From Sacculina carcini (Eukaryota; Arthropoda; Thecostraca; Sacculinidae): 64,000 nucleotides of DNA. The notes under the pieces were generated by a model. It worked only from the letters and a program-made list of their open reading frames with translations, was not told the origin of the DNA and made no database searches. Of the stretch, positions 20,047 to 31,420 are shown piece after piece (the stretch's first letter is position 1; each line of letters starts with the position of its first letter). Location of the stretch: assembly GCA_916048095.2 (NCBI GenBank), contig OU696570.1, positions 4,580,518-4,644,517 on the forward strand. The letters are read 5' to 3'. The translations under genes and the position numbers were made by a program.

Positions 20047-21950
20047 ATGGCACAGTTGATACAATAATAATTTCCGCATTAAGATGAACTTATTCACATA
20101 GAAGCTACAATGTTATAAACCAGTGTCACAAACTGCAATAGAGAGGTCGGCCATTCTTAGAAAGTTGACATAAGTTTTTATAAATTGAAATGGTTCCAGG
20201 GCTGCATCTACCTTAACAATAGAACACAATGCGGCTATATTCGTCAACTAGATGTTCTCGTGGTATCGGTAAACAGTGATTTATTTATATGATATCATTG
20301 ACCTGTTGTACTTGCTTTCCTGACTTATATTGGCGCATCACAAGATAATGTTTCACTGACCACGTGTTTTAGATAACGTCACACTTGACAAATTATCATT
20401 CCAAACTTGGGATAAATATGGCTAGCTCATCTAGCACCACATGACCAATGATCGCCAAATCAAGCAACGAACAAAATTACGCATGTCGTCAGTGCAATTA
20501 ATCGTGGAAAAGTTCAAGTATCCATACGTTATTGTAACAAAAAGGGAATTCATTGATGTTAAAGTGAAAATCAATTTTTCATAGATGAAAATCAATTGGT
20601 TAAAACTGAAAATCAGTTTCAAATTGTCAAAATTAAGACCCTGGATCTGCGGATGAACAAACTCTGTGTTAATATTATTCTGGTTGACATATTAGCGAAA
20701 TGCAGAAAGTGTAAACCAAATTTTCCAACAGATTAATTTTCACCCAACAGTCTGTCAACTTTAACAAAATATAAATTCCCTTTTGCAAACCTGGTTTTCA
20801 CCTTTACCGAATTGATTTTCACTCATATTGGATTGATTAGCACTAATAATACGTGATCTTTCCCATTTGCCAAATTGATTTGTAAATGGTACATGTAAAT
20901 GACTGAAAGTGCAGCGAGCGACCACATTGGTCCAAGTTATCATTAGTTATTTGAGGTTGTATGTTTTCCAGGCTTTGAAAGCATTTCGACCCAACATGCC
21001 CCCAACACTACGCTTTCTCAAATTGTCTTCATGTTTTTGTTTAAAGCTACACACCTCGCAAATGTATTTGTTGGAGTGATATAATGGTATGCTTGTGAGA
21101 TAATATGATATGCAATGGGAGTCATATAATTGCAGCTTGGGAGAAGTTAAGCAAACACAGTTGCTCGCTGCACAATCAGTCTCTAGGACTGTGCTTCTTC
21201 ACCTCTTTGGCAGCGACTCAAACATATGCATCAAATAAGCAACGCGACCCAACCTAAACTGATACACGAATTATCATTAGGTGTAATGATTATGCATATA
21301 ATTACAATATAATGTGCGTCGATCAAATCAGGATACAATTTAATCGTGATAGAATCACAATCAGCATAAAATACTGAGACTAATTATAATGTATTTAATT
21401 AATACAGTATATCATTGTAAAACATTAGTGGTAAAAAGTGCATTCTACGAACCGTTGGGGCCCAATAGAATAGATTGGTGTTGCAACTTTGAGTCGAGAA
21501 CGAGGGATTAAGAAGCACTGCCATATGTAATTTAGTTAAATGCAATGACGGCATATATAATATTGGCTAGCGCGTGATTTGGCGATCAATGATTTTAATT
21601 ATCCGTCGTCATCCAGGTGTTTGAATAACAGCCAATTATCACAGTTAGTTAACACATCAATTTCCCATGTAAATATCAATAATGCCCACTACTTGTTTAG
21701 TCTCCTTATCATTAGAGCAATGGTCCGTAACCTTCTATTTGAGTATATTTCAATCTTGGAAGTAGGCCATTTGTGATACATGTTCTGTCGAAGTACTGGA
21801 GGCCAGTGAAAACTGGTGAGACAAATAGAAAAGTGCACATACAAAGGAAACCAAGCATAACAATGTAGACTTCAACAGAACATGTATACTTCTCAATGTA
21901 CCAAATGTTCTTTTTGTACAACAACACTGTGAAATCTAATATATTCAGAT
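20047..21950. other. Non-coding part of the E1 body
   Basis: No gene is seen. It is collinear with 58258-60167 in E2. The stretch 20540-20880 has several diverged copies of GAAAATCAATT/GATTTTCAC in both orientations. Confidence 0.6.
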
Positions 21951-23318
21951 TTTTTCATTTTTTCATTCATTCATTGTATTGGACATATTCAATTTCAGTT
22001 GAAACATATCATTATAAAGTGGCCAAAGCCAACAATGGCTTATCGGCTCGTCCAAAGAGACCGATCTACGATCTTCCACATATATGCTCGACTACAGTAA
22101 CACTCACACACACACGCACACACATACATGAATGTACACCTACACATGTATACTTACGCACATACACAGTACACAAAACACACACACACACACGCACATT
22201 TCCCTATTGGCGCATTCCTGTCCCGCTGGTGCCTGTTTTGCGACGATGTGAAGGTGTGGAGGCGCACCCGACTTTCAGTGGAGAGTCATTTATACATGAG
22301 AGTCTTTCTCAACTTTACCTTAAACGTTTTTATACTCGGACAGTTTTTTAGTGTAATGTCCAAATTATTCCAGAGTGAGGGACCTCTGACGAAAAAATTG
22401 AATTGTCTACAACGAGTTCTGGGAAAGGTAATGAAGAACTTCTCTGGGTGTCTGCGGTTAATTTTGAAGTGAAAGCTAAGATTTTTTGGAATGTTCCCCT
22501 TGTGAATTTTGTACATAAGGCATCCAATGTTGAACTGCACCAATTCATCAAATAATAATAGACTGTACTTTTTCCGTAAAGGTTCAGTAGTCTCAGAGTG
22601 TTTCAGACAACCGATGGATCTTATAATTCTTTTTTGCAGTGTTGTGATACATTTTATGGAATGTTTGTACGTAGAGCCCCATGTCTCATCACAGTAATTT
22701 AGAAAAGGTTGAACCAGTGTTTTGTAGACAGTTATAGATGTTTTTTCATTCAGTGATTGCCTGATTTTCTTGATAAAAAAAGCAAGTTTGGCTAATTTGG
22801 AGGTTTGCATTTTAATTTGGGGCTTCCAGCTTAGATCTCTATCTATATACACTCCCAGGAATTTTGCCTCATTCAGTTGTTTGATTTGCACTGAGTATAT
22901 TTCGAGCGGCAATTTCGTATCAGTTTTTGTTTTGCTGAAAACTACTGAAACCGTTTTTTCAACGTTTAGAGTAAGCTTATTAACATTAAGCCAGGTTACC
23001 AAGGTATTCAAATTTTCGGTGATGGTTCGTCTGAGTACACACATGTCTGAGCCTGAGAAAAATAATGTGGTGTCATCTGCAAACAGAACTCTTTTGCAAT
23101 TCATTGGCACTTGAAAAAGGTCATTTATGTATATGATGAAGAGTTTAGGTCCCAAGATCGATCCTTGAGGAACACCACAAGCAATGTCCATGACTTCAGA
23201 GTAAGTTTTTGAATTATTGAAACACACAGTTTGTTTACGAGATTCGAGGTAGCTAGTCAGCCATTTGTGACCTTGTCCCCTAATTCCGTACTGTTCGAGC
23301 TTTTTGAGAAGAATTCCC
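21951..23318 (-). mobile_element. 5'-truncated LINE inserted in E1
   Basis: The insertion is delimited by the empty site in E2 at about 60167-60171. It is minus-oriented. The 3' end lies on the left and ends in a CATT-type repeat tail next to a T run (21951-21976). The 5' end is cut off inside the RT domain, the normal outcome of incomplete target-primed reverse transcription. The 3' untranslated part (about 21980-22285) contains CA-rich tracts. Confidence 0.85.
22286..23318 (-). pseudogene. LINE reverse transcriptase fragment
   Basis: The frame is open from the truncation point: LLKKLEQYGIRGQGHKWLTS, CGVPQGSILGPKLFIIYIND, the catalytic FADDTTLFFSG, FLGVYIDRDLSWKPQI and a thumb region to a stop at 22286. 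It covers RT motifs from about block 4 to the C terminus. It is a different family from the LINE at 5179-8851, although both have CR1/Jockey-like RT boxes. The first apparent start (23227) is not an ATG start; coding simply continues from the 5' break. Confidence 0.85.
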
Positions 23319-23706
23319 CATTATTATTATTGTTATTATCATTAATTACAGGTAAATCCAGTGACATGAAAAGGAGGCAAGGACTAATACACCTAGCAGT
23401 TGTCCCGTGCTCCGGAAACGCAAAAAATGTAGGGAGAAACAACGTTGGAGAAGCAAATTAGGGCATTATTAGGCATATATATGTCAGCAAGTTACTGGAA
23501 ACGAAGACATACACATGTGTAGTCATTGAAACGCACGTTTCTTCTTTTGTCTGTTATATTATTTCCCAATTGTTAACACTTCACTTCCCGCTAATGCAGT
23601 GTTTCTTAACCGCACTTGCTCGCACGTCTAATTGTGTCAGCCTTTTTCCTAAGAGGCGCGAGGATTTTATGAAAAATGAAACAAAGTATATACTTTTAGT
23701 CATTCT

Positions 23707-23953
23707 TGTGGTGTAATCGTGTGTAGTGAGAGAGAGTGTGTGTGTGTGAAAGATTGTGAGTGCGTGAACGTGTTAGTGTGTCTATGTGTGATCGTGTATA
23801 GTTGAATTGTATATTGCGTGCGAGAGTGTGTGAGCGAGTGTGTCTAGTTGTTTCGGTGTGTGTGTGTGTGTGTATGCGTTTGTGAATTGTCCATGCCCCG
23901 CAGCGGCGAGTGAATGACCGGCTCGCCGCTGATTGGTTGTTGCGGCGGGTGAG

Positions 23954-23999
<46 letters not shown>

Positions 24000-24141
24000 G
24001 TGTGTGCTCCCGTGTGACACGGTGTGAGCGGAGAGTCCTGTTTGAGCTGCGGTTGTGGCGTGACGTCTTGTAGGCGCGCGTGGGGCAGTGATGCCCGCGC
24101 GCGTCTGTCTCGAGTATATTTTAGTCTTTTTGTTTTCTACA
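23707..24141 (+). repeat. TRIM 5' LTR
   Basis: Starts TGTGGTGTAATCG and ends TTTTCTACA. It contains TG-rich tracts, the palindromic GCGGCGAGTGAATGACCGGC to CGCCGCTGATTGG area, and a GC-rich stretch before AGTATATTTTAG. It differs from the 3' LTR at few positions, mainly in the TG run and a CGAG/CTAA change, so the insertion is recent. Confidence 0.9.
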
Positions 24142-24153
24142 AGCTATTTCGGC
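24142..24153 (+). promoter_or_regulatory. TRIM putative primer binding site (tRNA-Phe 5' end)
   Basis: AGCTATTTCGGC directly follows the LTR's final CA. It is identical to the gypsy site at 1673-1684, while sequences on both sides differ. Its reverse complement is the first 12 nt of cytosolic tRNA-Phe. Confidence 0.6.
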
Positions 24154-24800
24154 CTTTTTGTTTTGGAAATATTTTTGTCTGCGACCCGGCTTCAGCAGCG
24201 GAAATGGTGCCTTCCAGCATTAGTAGCGGCCTACCAGCGGAGAACAGCGGTGGAGGTGCTCGATGGCGTGTCAGGCTGGTGTGCAGGGGGACGGCAGTGC
24301 AGCATGATTCCGGCGGGAGGCAGCTGAGGAGCTGTGGCCGAGGGATGCTGGTCGTCTCGCCTGCACTGGTGTAAGGCACGTCGCCGGGCAACTACAGGAT
24401 TGTCGGTGGAGGCGACGATCGCTCGTGGAGGATGCTGGTGCTGGACGGCAGGTCACACGTGACCTGTGTGAGCGGCGACGTCCAGGCTGTTTGCGGCAGG
24501 GTGCTGAAGAGCACTAGAGTCGACGGGAGCATAGTGGGTGCTGGGGTCGAAGTGTTGTGCCCTGTCGCGGCAGCCGGTGATGAAGAGGAGGGCAGGTTGC
24601 GGCGGAGCACTGAAGAGCACGGGTGGAGGCGGGAGCGTGGTGGACGCTGGGGCCTGACGTGTTGTGTTTCGCCGCAGCCAAGGTGTGTGCATCTGGTGGA
24701 GGCCGTCGTCTAATTAGATTTTGGTTATTGGTTCATTTTTCCTGGTTTGCTTGGTTCGCGGTTTTTTGTTGATTTATGTTTCTTTAAAAACAGGTGGAGG

Positions 24801-25049
24801 TGTGGTGTAATCGTGTGTAGTGAGAGAGAGTGTGTGTGTGTGAAAGATTGTGAGTGCGTGAACGTGTTAGTGTGTCTATGTGTGATCGTGTATAGTTGAA
24901 TTGTATATTGCGTGCGAGAGTGTGTGAGCGAGTGTGTCTAGTTGTTTCGGTGTGTGTGTGTGTGTATGCGTTTGTGAATTGTCCATGCCCCGCAGCGGCG
25001 AGTGAATGACCGGCTCGCCGCTGATTGGTTGTTGCGGCGGGTGAGGAGT

Positions 25050-25091
<42 letters not shown>

Positions 25092-25233
25092 GTGTGTGCT
25101 CCCGTGTGACACGGTGTGAGCGGAGAGTCCTGTTTGAGCTGCGGTTGTGGCGTGACGTCTTGTAGGCGCGCGTGGGGCAGTGATGCCCGCGCGCGTCTGT
25201 CTCTAATATATTTTAGTCTTTTTGTTTTCTACA
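24801..25233 (+). repeat. TRIM 3' LTR
   Basis: Near-identical copy of 23707-24141 with the same TGTGGTG start and CTACA end, followed by the ATTCT target duplication. Confidence 0.9.
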
Positions 25234-25297
25234 ATTCTTTATACATTTTCCCGGAAAAATTCTTTTCTAACCCTTTGTTTAATTCAATAATATATGG

Positions 25298-25621
25298 CAG
25301 TGGTTTTCAACCGTTTTTCTCTGATTCCACACTTCATAATGATCCGCCTCTTCATTTTTACAACATCAGTGGTAAGTTCAACAAATTCACTTGTTGCATC
25401 AAAGTAAATATCAAGCAAAAATAGCAAAAGCAAAAATAAACAATTTAAAATTGATAAAACACACATAGTTATCCTGTTCTAATCGACCTTTAGCTTCCCA
25501 TTTGGCAACTCTTCCATTGCACACCATTGTCCACAGGTCAAGAACCACTGGTCTAAAGGGTGCGAAAACTAACTGCTGGTTCAGAAAAGGTGCGAATACT
25601 GAAAACTGTCAAGAACCACTG
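25298..25621. mobile_element. hAT-type MITE in E1
   Basis: It begins CAGTGGTTTTCAACCG and ends GTCAAGAACCACTG, imperfect inverted ends of the well-known CAGTGGTTCTCAACC class. The E2 orthologue (60694-61032) has the cleaner CAGTGGTTCTCAACCG. Flanks resemble a degenerate 8-bp CTAG-centred duplication (TCTAGGG / GCTAGTG in E2). No coding capacity. Confidence 0.6.
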
Positions 25622-27816
25622 CACTAGTGGGAAATTCGGACAGGTTACGGACCATTACATTGGATAACTCTCAATTACACACGTATCATGGAAAGCGACA
25701 CTTGTTCAACAATTTTCGTCATCTAGCCATGAATGTTGAAGCTGATTCAGAGCACGCTCTATACAGTACTGATCGAACGTATCAGAGTAGAATGTCACAT
25801 TCAGATGAAGGGTCAACACTGAGCGGTGAAATGTAGAGAAAATTGTACAGTTATGTATTGTTTAGTCCAAGTACACTGTCGCTGCAGCATACACATGGAA
25901 GAATTTGCGGTTGCTTAACTAATGCACGCATAATGGAATACCGTTTTCATCACATTAAATCCAACAACCAAAGTCGCTGATGGGATCTCTGATCATGGAA
26001 ATTAACGTTTGGAATCTCCTGTTTTTCTGTGCCTGTACCTCACTTGATTTTATCACCTGTTTAGGGTTCATTTGAAGCTGATAGGTTAGTGGCGCTCATA
26101 ACAAGTTTCTCTGGATCTGTAAATAGCTAAACTCACAATATTTGGCAAAATCTAGTGGCACTACACTGACATACTCTGCTCGAGGCAAAAACGTCATCTC
26201 AACCATGTCCAAATGAATTAAACTGTTGTGACAGTCAGCCGTTTCAGTACACACACTCTAAACACACAAAAACACACACACACTCTAAACACAGTATACT
26301 CACTCATAATGTGAAACAGCACAGATTACGGTTTCCAGTTGACATTCAATCCTCGTTCAATGCATGTAATGGCGTGCACGCTGAAATATCCTCAAGTGGT
26401 TTGTCATTGATCTCAGTGATCGTACAAATTTGGGTCTAATCAGTGTATGTTTCCAATAGCCAATTGAAATGTTTGTGGTTGGAAATGGTGTTTGGGACCA
26501 AAGTACCGATACTTGATTAAAAATCAACCATGCAATATTTTGAGTATACAATTCCGTCAAGTGTTTGGATACAGATGCAGCCAATGGAGTTCTTCATCAT
26601 GATCAGAAGCACAACAAAGTGAAAGTCAGGATGATTTGGCAGAAATATTTATGAGTATCTGAGCGTTTACCGACGGCTCGCATTCACAAAGATGCCGACA
26701 AATCAGCAGCTAGAGTGCACAATTGGAACAATGAGCGCTTTAACAGGTCATTCATGCAATCCTTTAAGCTACAATCGTAAGACATCTCACAGAATCTTGT
26801 CATTTGCTTGAACACCAAGTCTTGTCCCACGTGAACAATGTGCCGATGTTTAGTGCAAGAATGGCGCAGAAGGAGAGAATCATCCAGACATAATTCGACT
26901 CGAAGCAATATGAAGTGGCAGATGAGCATTGCTTTCACAGTAGGTGCGCTTCCAGAGTTGGCTCGTACATGGAATCAAGAGGCAAGGTTTCATAGCCTTC
27001 ATCGAATGTCATTGTCAGGTCACCAGGAAAATTAGGAAAAGTGTGCAAGAACTCGAAACTTCTGGAAAACGACAAAAAGTGGAACAGAGCACCGACTGAG
27101 GCCGAAGTTTGTGTTTGCAAACAATCTGGAAAACGATGCCAGCTACAGCCGTACAATAGCGAGTCGAGCAATCTCTCAGCAGCCACATCAGTACATTGAT
27201 TAAATTGCCTGCAAAACAGATACTGAGCAGCGTTGAAAGGCCTCGCTGGACACTTGATGAGATACATGCACAAGTTGATTATTGATGATTGAATATTGAA
27301 GAATTATGCAATTAGTCATGAAAAGAGTACAGGTTTTGCACGGACTAAAGTCAATTTCAATTGAGCACACACGATCCAAATGTGCATTGTGGTTGAAATC
27401 ACACGAGATCACGTCAATTAGATTTGTCATCAGAAACAGCTCATGAGAAATGTCTTCCAGCATTGTTCCGCAGCGCTGATCTTCAAAGATGTGTACACCC
27501 ATCAAAAAATGTGGATGTTTGACGTGCATGTTTGTCACAGCCAATTCACTGGATAGGTTTTGTCAGAGGAAGAAATTGTTGGAGCGCATCAAGAAGAGAA
27601 CCGCTGTCCACATAGCTGGATGTCGACACATCCACACGATATGTATCTCCAATTATTACGAACACAGTCTGAAGTGTACACAATATCAGAGGACACAGTT
27701 GAGCTCAGAAAATGTGCATTGAAAATCTGCTTGAAAATTGAATTCGGCACAAATGCTCTGAGGTAGTCAACTGGTATTGCAAGATATACGCTGTTGGTAA
27801 CGATTGCAAGATCCAC
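25622..27816. other. E1 body with decayed conserved frames
   Basis: Collinear with 61033-63214. Several 60-110-codon stretches are open on both strands. On the minus strand, 27424-27544 (LEDISHEL, NLIDVIS) is open in all three copies, with several third-position changes. On the plus strand, 27560-27766 (SEEEIVGAHQEENRCPHSWM) is open in E1 and E2 but has a stop in E3. I cannot decide the coding strand or name a family. Confidence 0.4.
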
Positions 27817-28061
27817 CTGCAGTTGAAACGTTGACAACACGTTGTGATGGTCGGTGATTCAGATAGTTACGCGCCATTTATGGAGTCCGAAAGTGACTTG
27901 AATGCAGAATGTCTTCATCCGTACATTCAATGGATTCACGTTGAAAATTGCAATGCTCACAATGAGCGTTGGTAAGTGTATCAACCACAAGATGCTGTTG
28001 CTTATAGACAACTTGTTGAGACTCGGAGTAAGAGTGAATGTACGATTCAAAAATTGCTTGA

Positions 28062-28226
28062 CTGAAAGCGGTTGTTTTAGAGACCGAAATACGCCGCCAT
28101 CGTCTTCGTGAGCAACACACTGTCTGCATGATCTGTTCTGAATCGACCGCGCAAATGTTTTGTCATTGCAGGAGTAATAAAATGAATGAAGGCAAGAATT
28201 GTAATTATGTCCATATTACAAAGTGA
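28062..28226 (+). CDS. Short conserved Cys-rich frame, copy in E1
   Basis: 54 codons encode EIRRHRLREQHTVCMICSES and FCHCRSNKMNEGKNCNYV, ending at TGA. It is the E1 counterpart of 15451-15615 and 63461-63628. It runs toward the helicase gene, whose stop is 575 bp away, so the two are convergent. A splice-acceptor-like TTGTTTTAG lies at its start. Possible zinc-binding peptide; family unknown. Confidence 0.4.
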   Translation: MKAVVLETEIRRHRLREQHTVCMICSESTAQMFCHCRSNKMNEGKNCNYVHITK

Positions 28227-28800
28227 AACGTTTAAATGATGTTTTATCATAATATTTAAATATCCTTTCTATAGACATAATTGGCGCCACTGTAGAGTCG
28301 GCGTCCGGGCCTAGGTTTGCTCCGCGCTTCCTGTACACTACATTACATTAGTTTCCTGTATGGAACGCAACGGGAATATATTCGCTAGGACGTTACTGCT
28401 TCACGAGTTGGCTAGAGCTAAGTGCCCTGTGCACCTACAATTACATAAATAATGGATATTTATTGTGAATAATTAATGATAAATGTTAATAAATACTTGG
28501 AAATTGTATATTTGATGAAATGGTGTGTCAACTGGATAACTGGATGTATATTTATATTTAATGTGTAGTATTCTGGCTTGCATTTGGCTCTTTGTTTAAA
28601 TTGCTCGCATCTTCTTAACTAAACCCATATATCTCAACCTGTGTATCTTTTGTACTTGCACTGTCAATCTCACTATTTGCCTGTGACAATATTACTAATA
28701 TTATAGTTGATAGTATTGATGCTGTGTTTAACAGCTGATTGTAGTGTACATAAAATATAGTATTAGCGTGTCAAGCTGATGAGTGTGTTGCCTTTTATAT

Positions 28801-30627
28801 TTACCTTAAAACTTCTGTGTATACTACATTGTTGGTCATGTTTCCTGGAGCATAAACGTGTAAATTACTCTGACTGCCAACTCGTGAAGCCGCAACGTAC
28901 AGTTGATCATGGGAAAAACAACCCTCTTCCAATTGTAGTTCACATACCTTGAGTGTTTGTCCCTGCGATTTGTTTATGGACATGGCAAAGGAGAAGCGCA
29001 CTGGAAATTGAATGCGTTTGAACTCGAACGGAGTATTCGACGGGATAAGTGGTATGCGAGGAAGGAAAACACATTGTCCTTTTCCTGATCCAGTAATGAT
29101 TTTGACCTCAATAACATTCCTGGTGAGGTTTTTCACGACAAGTCTGGTGTCATTGCAAAGCTCAGGTTGTGAGAGGTTTCTCAGAAGCATAATTGGTGAG
29201 CCTACCTTCAAAGTAAGTTTGTGAGAAGGAAGCCCGGGAATATCGAGAGAGTTGAGAAATTCTACGGGATATTTCACTGCCTCAGACTCGTGGACGACAC
29301 AATCGATTGATCTGAACGTGAATTCGGCGCCTGACAAACGTCTCATCAGGTTTTCATTTATTTCGTTGACTGTTGAGTTTTTGGGCGCCAAAATCGATCG
29401 CTCACACAGCCAGTCGGTGTCGGTGTAGTTTGTGGTCACATTGGGGAAGACGGTGTTGACGAGTTGATTGACCGAAGACATAGGTGTACCAAGAGTAACA
29501 GTTTGAACACACCCTTCTTGACTCACGCCTAGGTCACCTTCTCCGAGTTGTAATAATGTTGTCGCAAAAGCTTCAGCCATGTGGTCCCCGTGTACTTGCG
29601 CTCTCATATTTGTGGAAAATTGCATGCTTTTCACGTGTCTCCAGAGAATCGAGGATTTGAGACATGCTGCAATCTCGTCAGCTTCCGTTCCTCGAGGAAC
29701 AACGGGCAATGTTTGCCGAAAATCACCGGCCAACACTACTGTGATGCCTCCCATCAACATATTTGAGTCGCGTATATCCATCAATGTCCTGTTGACTGCC
29801 TCGAGAGACTTTTTGTGAGACATTGTCGCTTCGTCCCAGATGATCAGTGCGCATCTTTTGAAGAGCTCCGCCGTCTCTGAGTTCTTACTGATATTGCATA
29901 CTGGTTCATCATTTGTGTCGAGATTAATTGGAATTTTGAAAGTCGTGTGGGCGGTGCGACCACCAGGCAACAGTGTGGCAGCGATTCCCGAACTTGCCAC
30001 CGCCACAGCAATGTCTCTCCTTTGACGAACTGTAGCCAGCAAAAAATTGATGACGAACGTTTTGCCTGTTCCCCCAGGCGCATCATTGAAATACAGTCCA
30101 CCTCTTTTGTGGGTGACATCATCAATTATTTCCGTATAGGCAAATCGTTGCTGAGGAAGCAGTCTGGGGACATTATCATTAATGAATGATGTCAGTCACG
30201 TGATATCGTAGGATGTCTCCCGCAAAACATTAGGATGCAGTGTGGTGTCTGCATCGGTTATTGCCTCAGGAAGACCGAATGAGGTCAGTCTTTGGCCCCC
30301 CATTGAAATAATATGGCTCTCAATATCAACCAGTGCAAAATTGTATATCTCATCCGTGAAACCAACATGTCGGCCGGGGATGAGCAGCTGTACTCTGTAT
30401 CTGTAATCCTCCGACATATCATCCTTATACTTTTGCCACAGCTCGAGAGGATTGCTAATCTGGCAATTGTGTAGCATGATGGCAAACAGTTTTCTCAAGG
30501 TTGAAGGCATACGGGAAAGTGCAGCCTCTGACAATGTGTTATCCCACTGAGTGTCGTCTTCAAGCAAGTTCAGCTGCAGGCACGCTTCTCTGTATGTCTC
30601 AAGCTCCTAGCCATTGACAGTTCTCAG
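28801..30627 (-). pseudogene. Helitron helicase domain of E1, with stop codons
   Basis: The frame starts LRTVNG and continues ELETYREACLQLNLLEDDTQ, the linker into the helicase. It then has APGGTGKT (Walker A), LIIWDEAT (Walker B), LAGDFRQTLPVV, canonical SINKSQGQT and LYVAASRVG, stopping at 28801. Two in-frame stops (TAG at 30607-30609 and TGA at 30196-30198) interrupt it. The E3 copy is open at the second site. It is the C-terminal half of a RepHel transposase. The Rep part is on the same strand to the right but out of frame, with linker residues deleted. Confidence 0.9.
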
Positions 30628-30639
30628 GCCAGAAAACGA

Positions 30640-31420
30640 GGTCGTCAAAATCGTCACGTTGGCAAAGTTCAAAGAATGCTGTGAGAGTGGTCTGTTTTGG
30701 ATTGTTAGCTATTTGTTCGGCGGTTTGACTTGTGAAAAATACTCTTTGACCATTTTCAAGATGCACAGCAAGCTGTTGAATGGCAGGATGTCTTTCATGA
30801 ATGGGGAACCCAAATATACGCCAGAAAGCCTCATTCGTAATCAAATATCTTCCCAATTCATACTGCAACACTTCGTCATGCTCGTTATCATGCTGCAGAG
30901 CAAACATGGCAGCATCTGAACCCTTGTTAATGTACTTGCACACGTACTTAATGGACTTGACAGAATTGCGAAACTCGACATTGATGTGAGCATCAAATGC
31001 TCTTGAGAGTAACGGGCAATAAGGAACCACCCACCTATTGTCTACCACAAACACGCCAACTGCCGTTTGGCAACCTCCATCTTGAGTAGACCTTCTTCTG
31101 TACGAGGAATACCCGTCATCACTGAAATGGGTAGACGTCTGGAACTGCTTTGGATAGTTTTTAGTGCAACGACCATCTTTCATACACGATGAATTCGGAT
31201 TGAGACTGCCACATGGACCGTGCACCATATGTCTCTTAACAATATCAGCGAGTACTGGGTCATTATCGGCATCAGGCAGCTCTGACGATATCACAGCGTC
31301 AATTTGGTTAGGATTGATTTTAGTTTTTAGCCATAGCAATATATGACAATGAGGTAATCCACGTTTCTGCCACTCAATTGTGTACATGTAGCACCTTACA
31401 TCTCCCAAGATTTGTGATTT
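30640..31420 (-). pseudogene. Helitron Rep (HUH endonuclease) domain of E1
   Basis: The frame has the Rep signatures. TIEWQKRGLPHCHILLWL includes the HUH metal-binding pair (His-Cys-His), and SIKYVCKYINKGSD includes the two-tyrosine active-site helix (Y..KY). Between them lies CMKDGRCTKNYPKQF, also typical. The HUH tyrosines would nick and join DNA strands in rolling-circle transposition. On the 5' side the frame is shifted relative to 31396-33267 at an A-rich tract near 31425. On the 3' side the usual Rep-helicase linker (YYTW and HP...LRLLL blocks) is missing, a deletion near 30630-30650. Confidence 0.9.

Larger units (their letters stand above)
23702..25238 (+). mobile_element. Short non-autonomous LTR retrotransposon (TRIM) in E1
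   Basis: It has two LTRs of 435 and 433 bp with TG...CA ends, a 659-bp internal region without retroviral-type genes, and a 5-bp target-site duplication ATTCT at 23702-23706 and 25234-25238. E2 shows the pre-insertion sequence around 60563. Internal DNA is GC-rich, like the gypsy element at 1-2221, and both carry the same 12-nt primer-site candidate, so that family may supply its proteins. A purine stretch, AGGTGGAGG, stands directly before the 3' LTR. Confidence 0.9.

Noticed and set aside
23957..24000. Z-DNA-forming TG tract as a regulatory element
   Set aside because: It is a simple TG run within an LTR, differing in length between the two LTRs; no evidence for function beyond composition.
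24024..24713. Several 80-116 codon frames in the TRIM
   Set aside because: They lie in GC-rich LTR and internal DNA, occur on both strands, overlap the LTR and show no motif. The element appears gene-less.
13322..30420. A single giant element with 3-kb terminal inverted repeats
   Set aside because: The right arm continues seamlessly into the Rep gene, and E2 has the body and right arm without the left arm. The arms are two separate Helitron-like copies.
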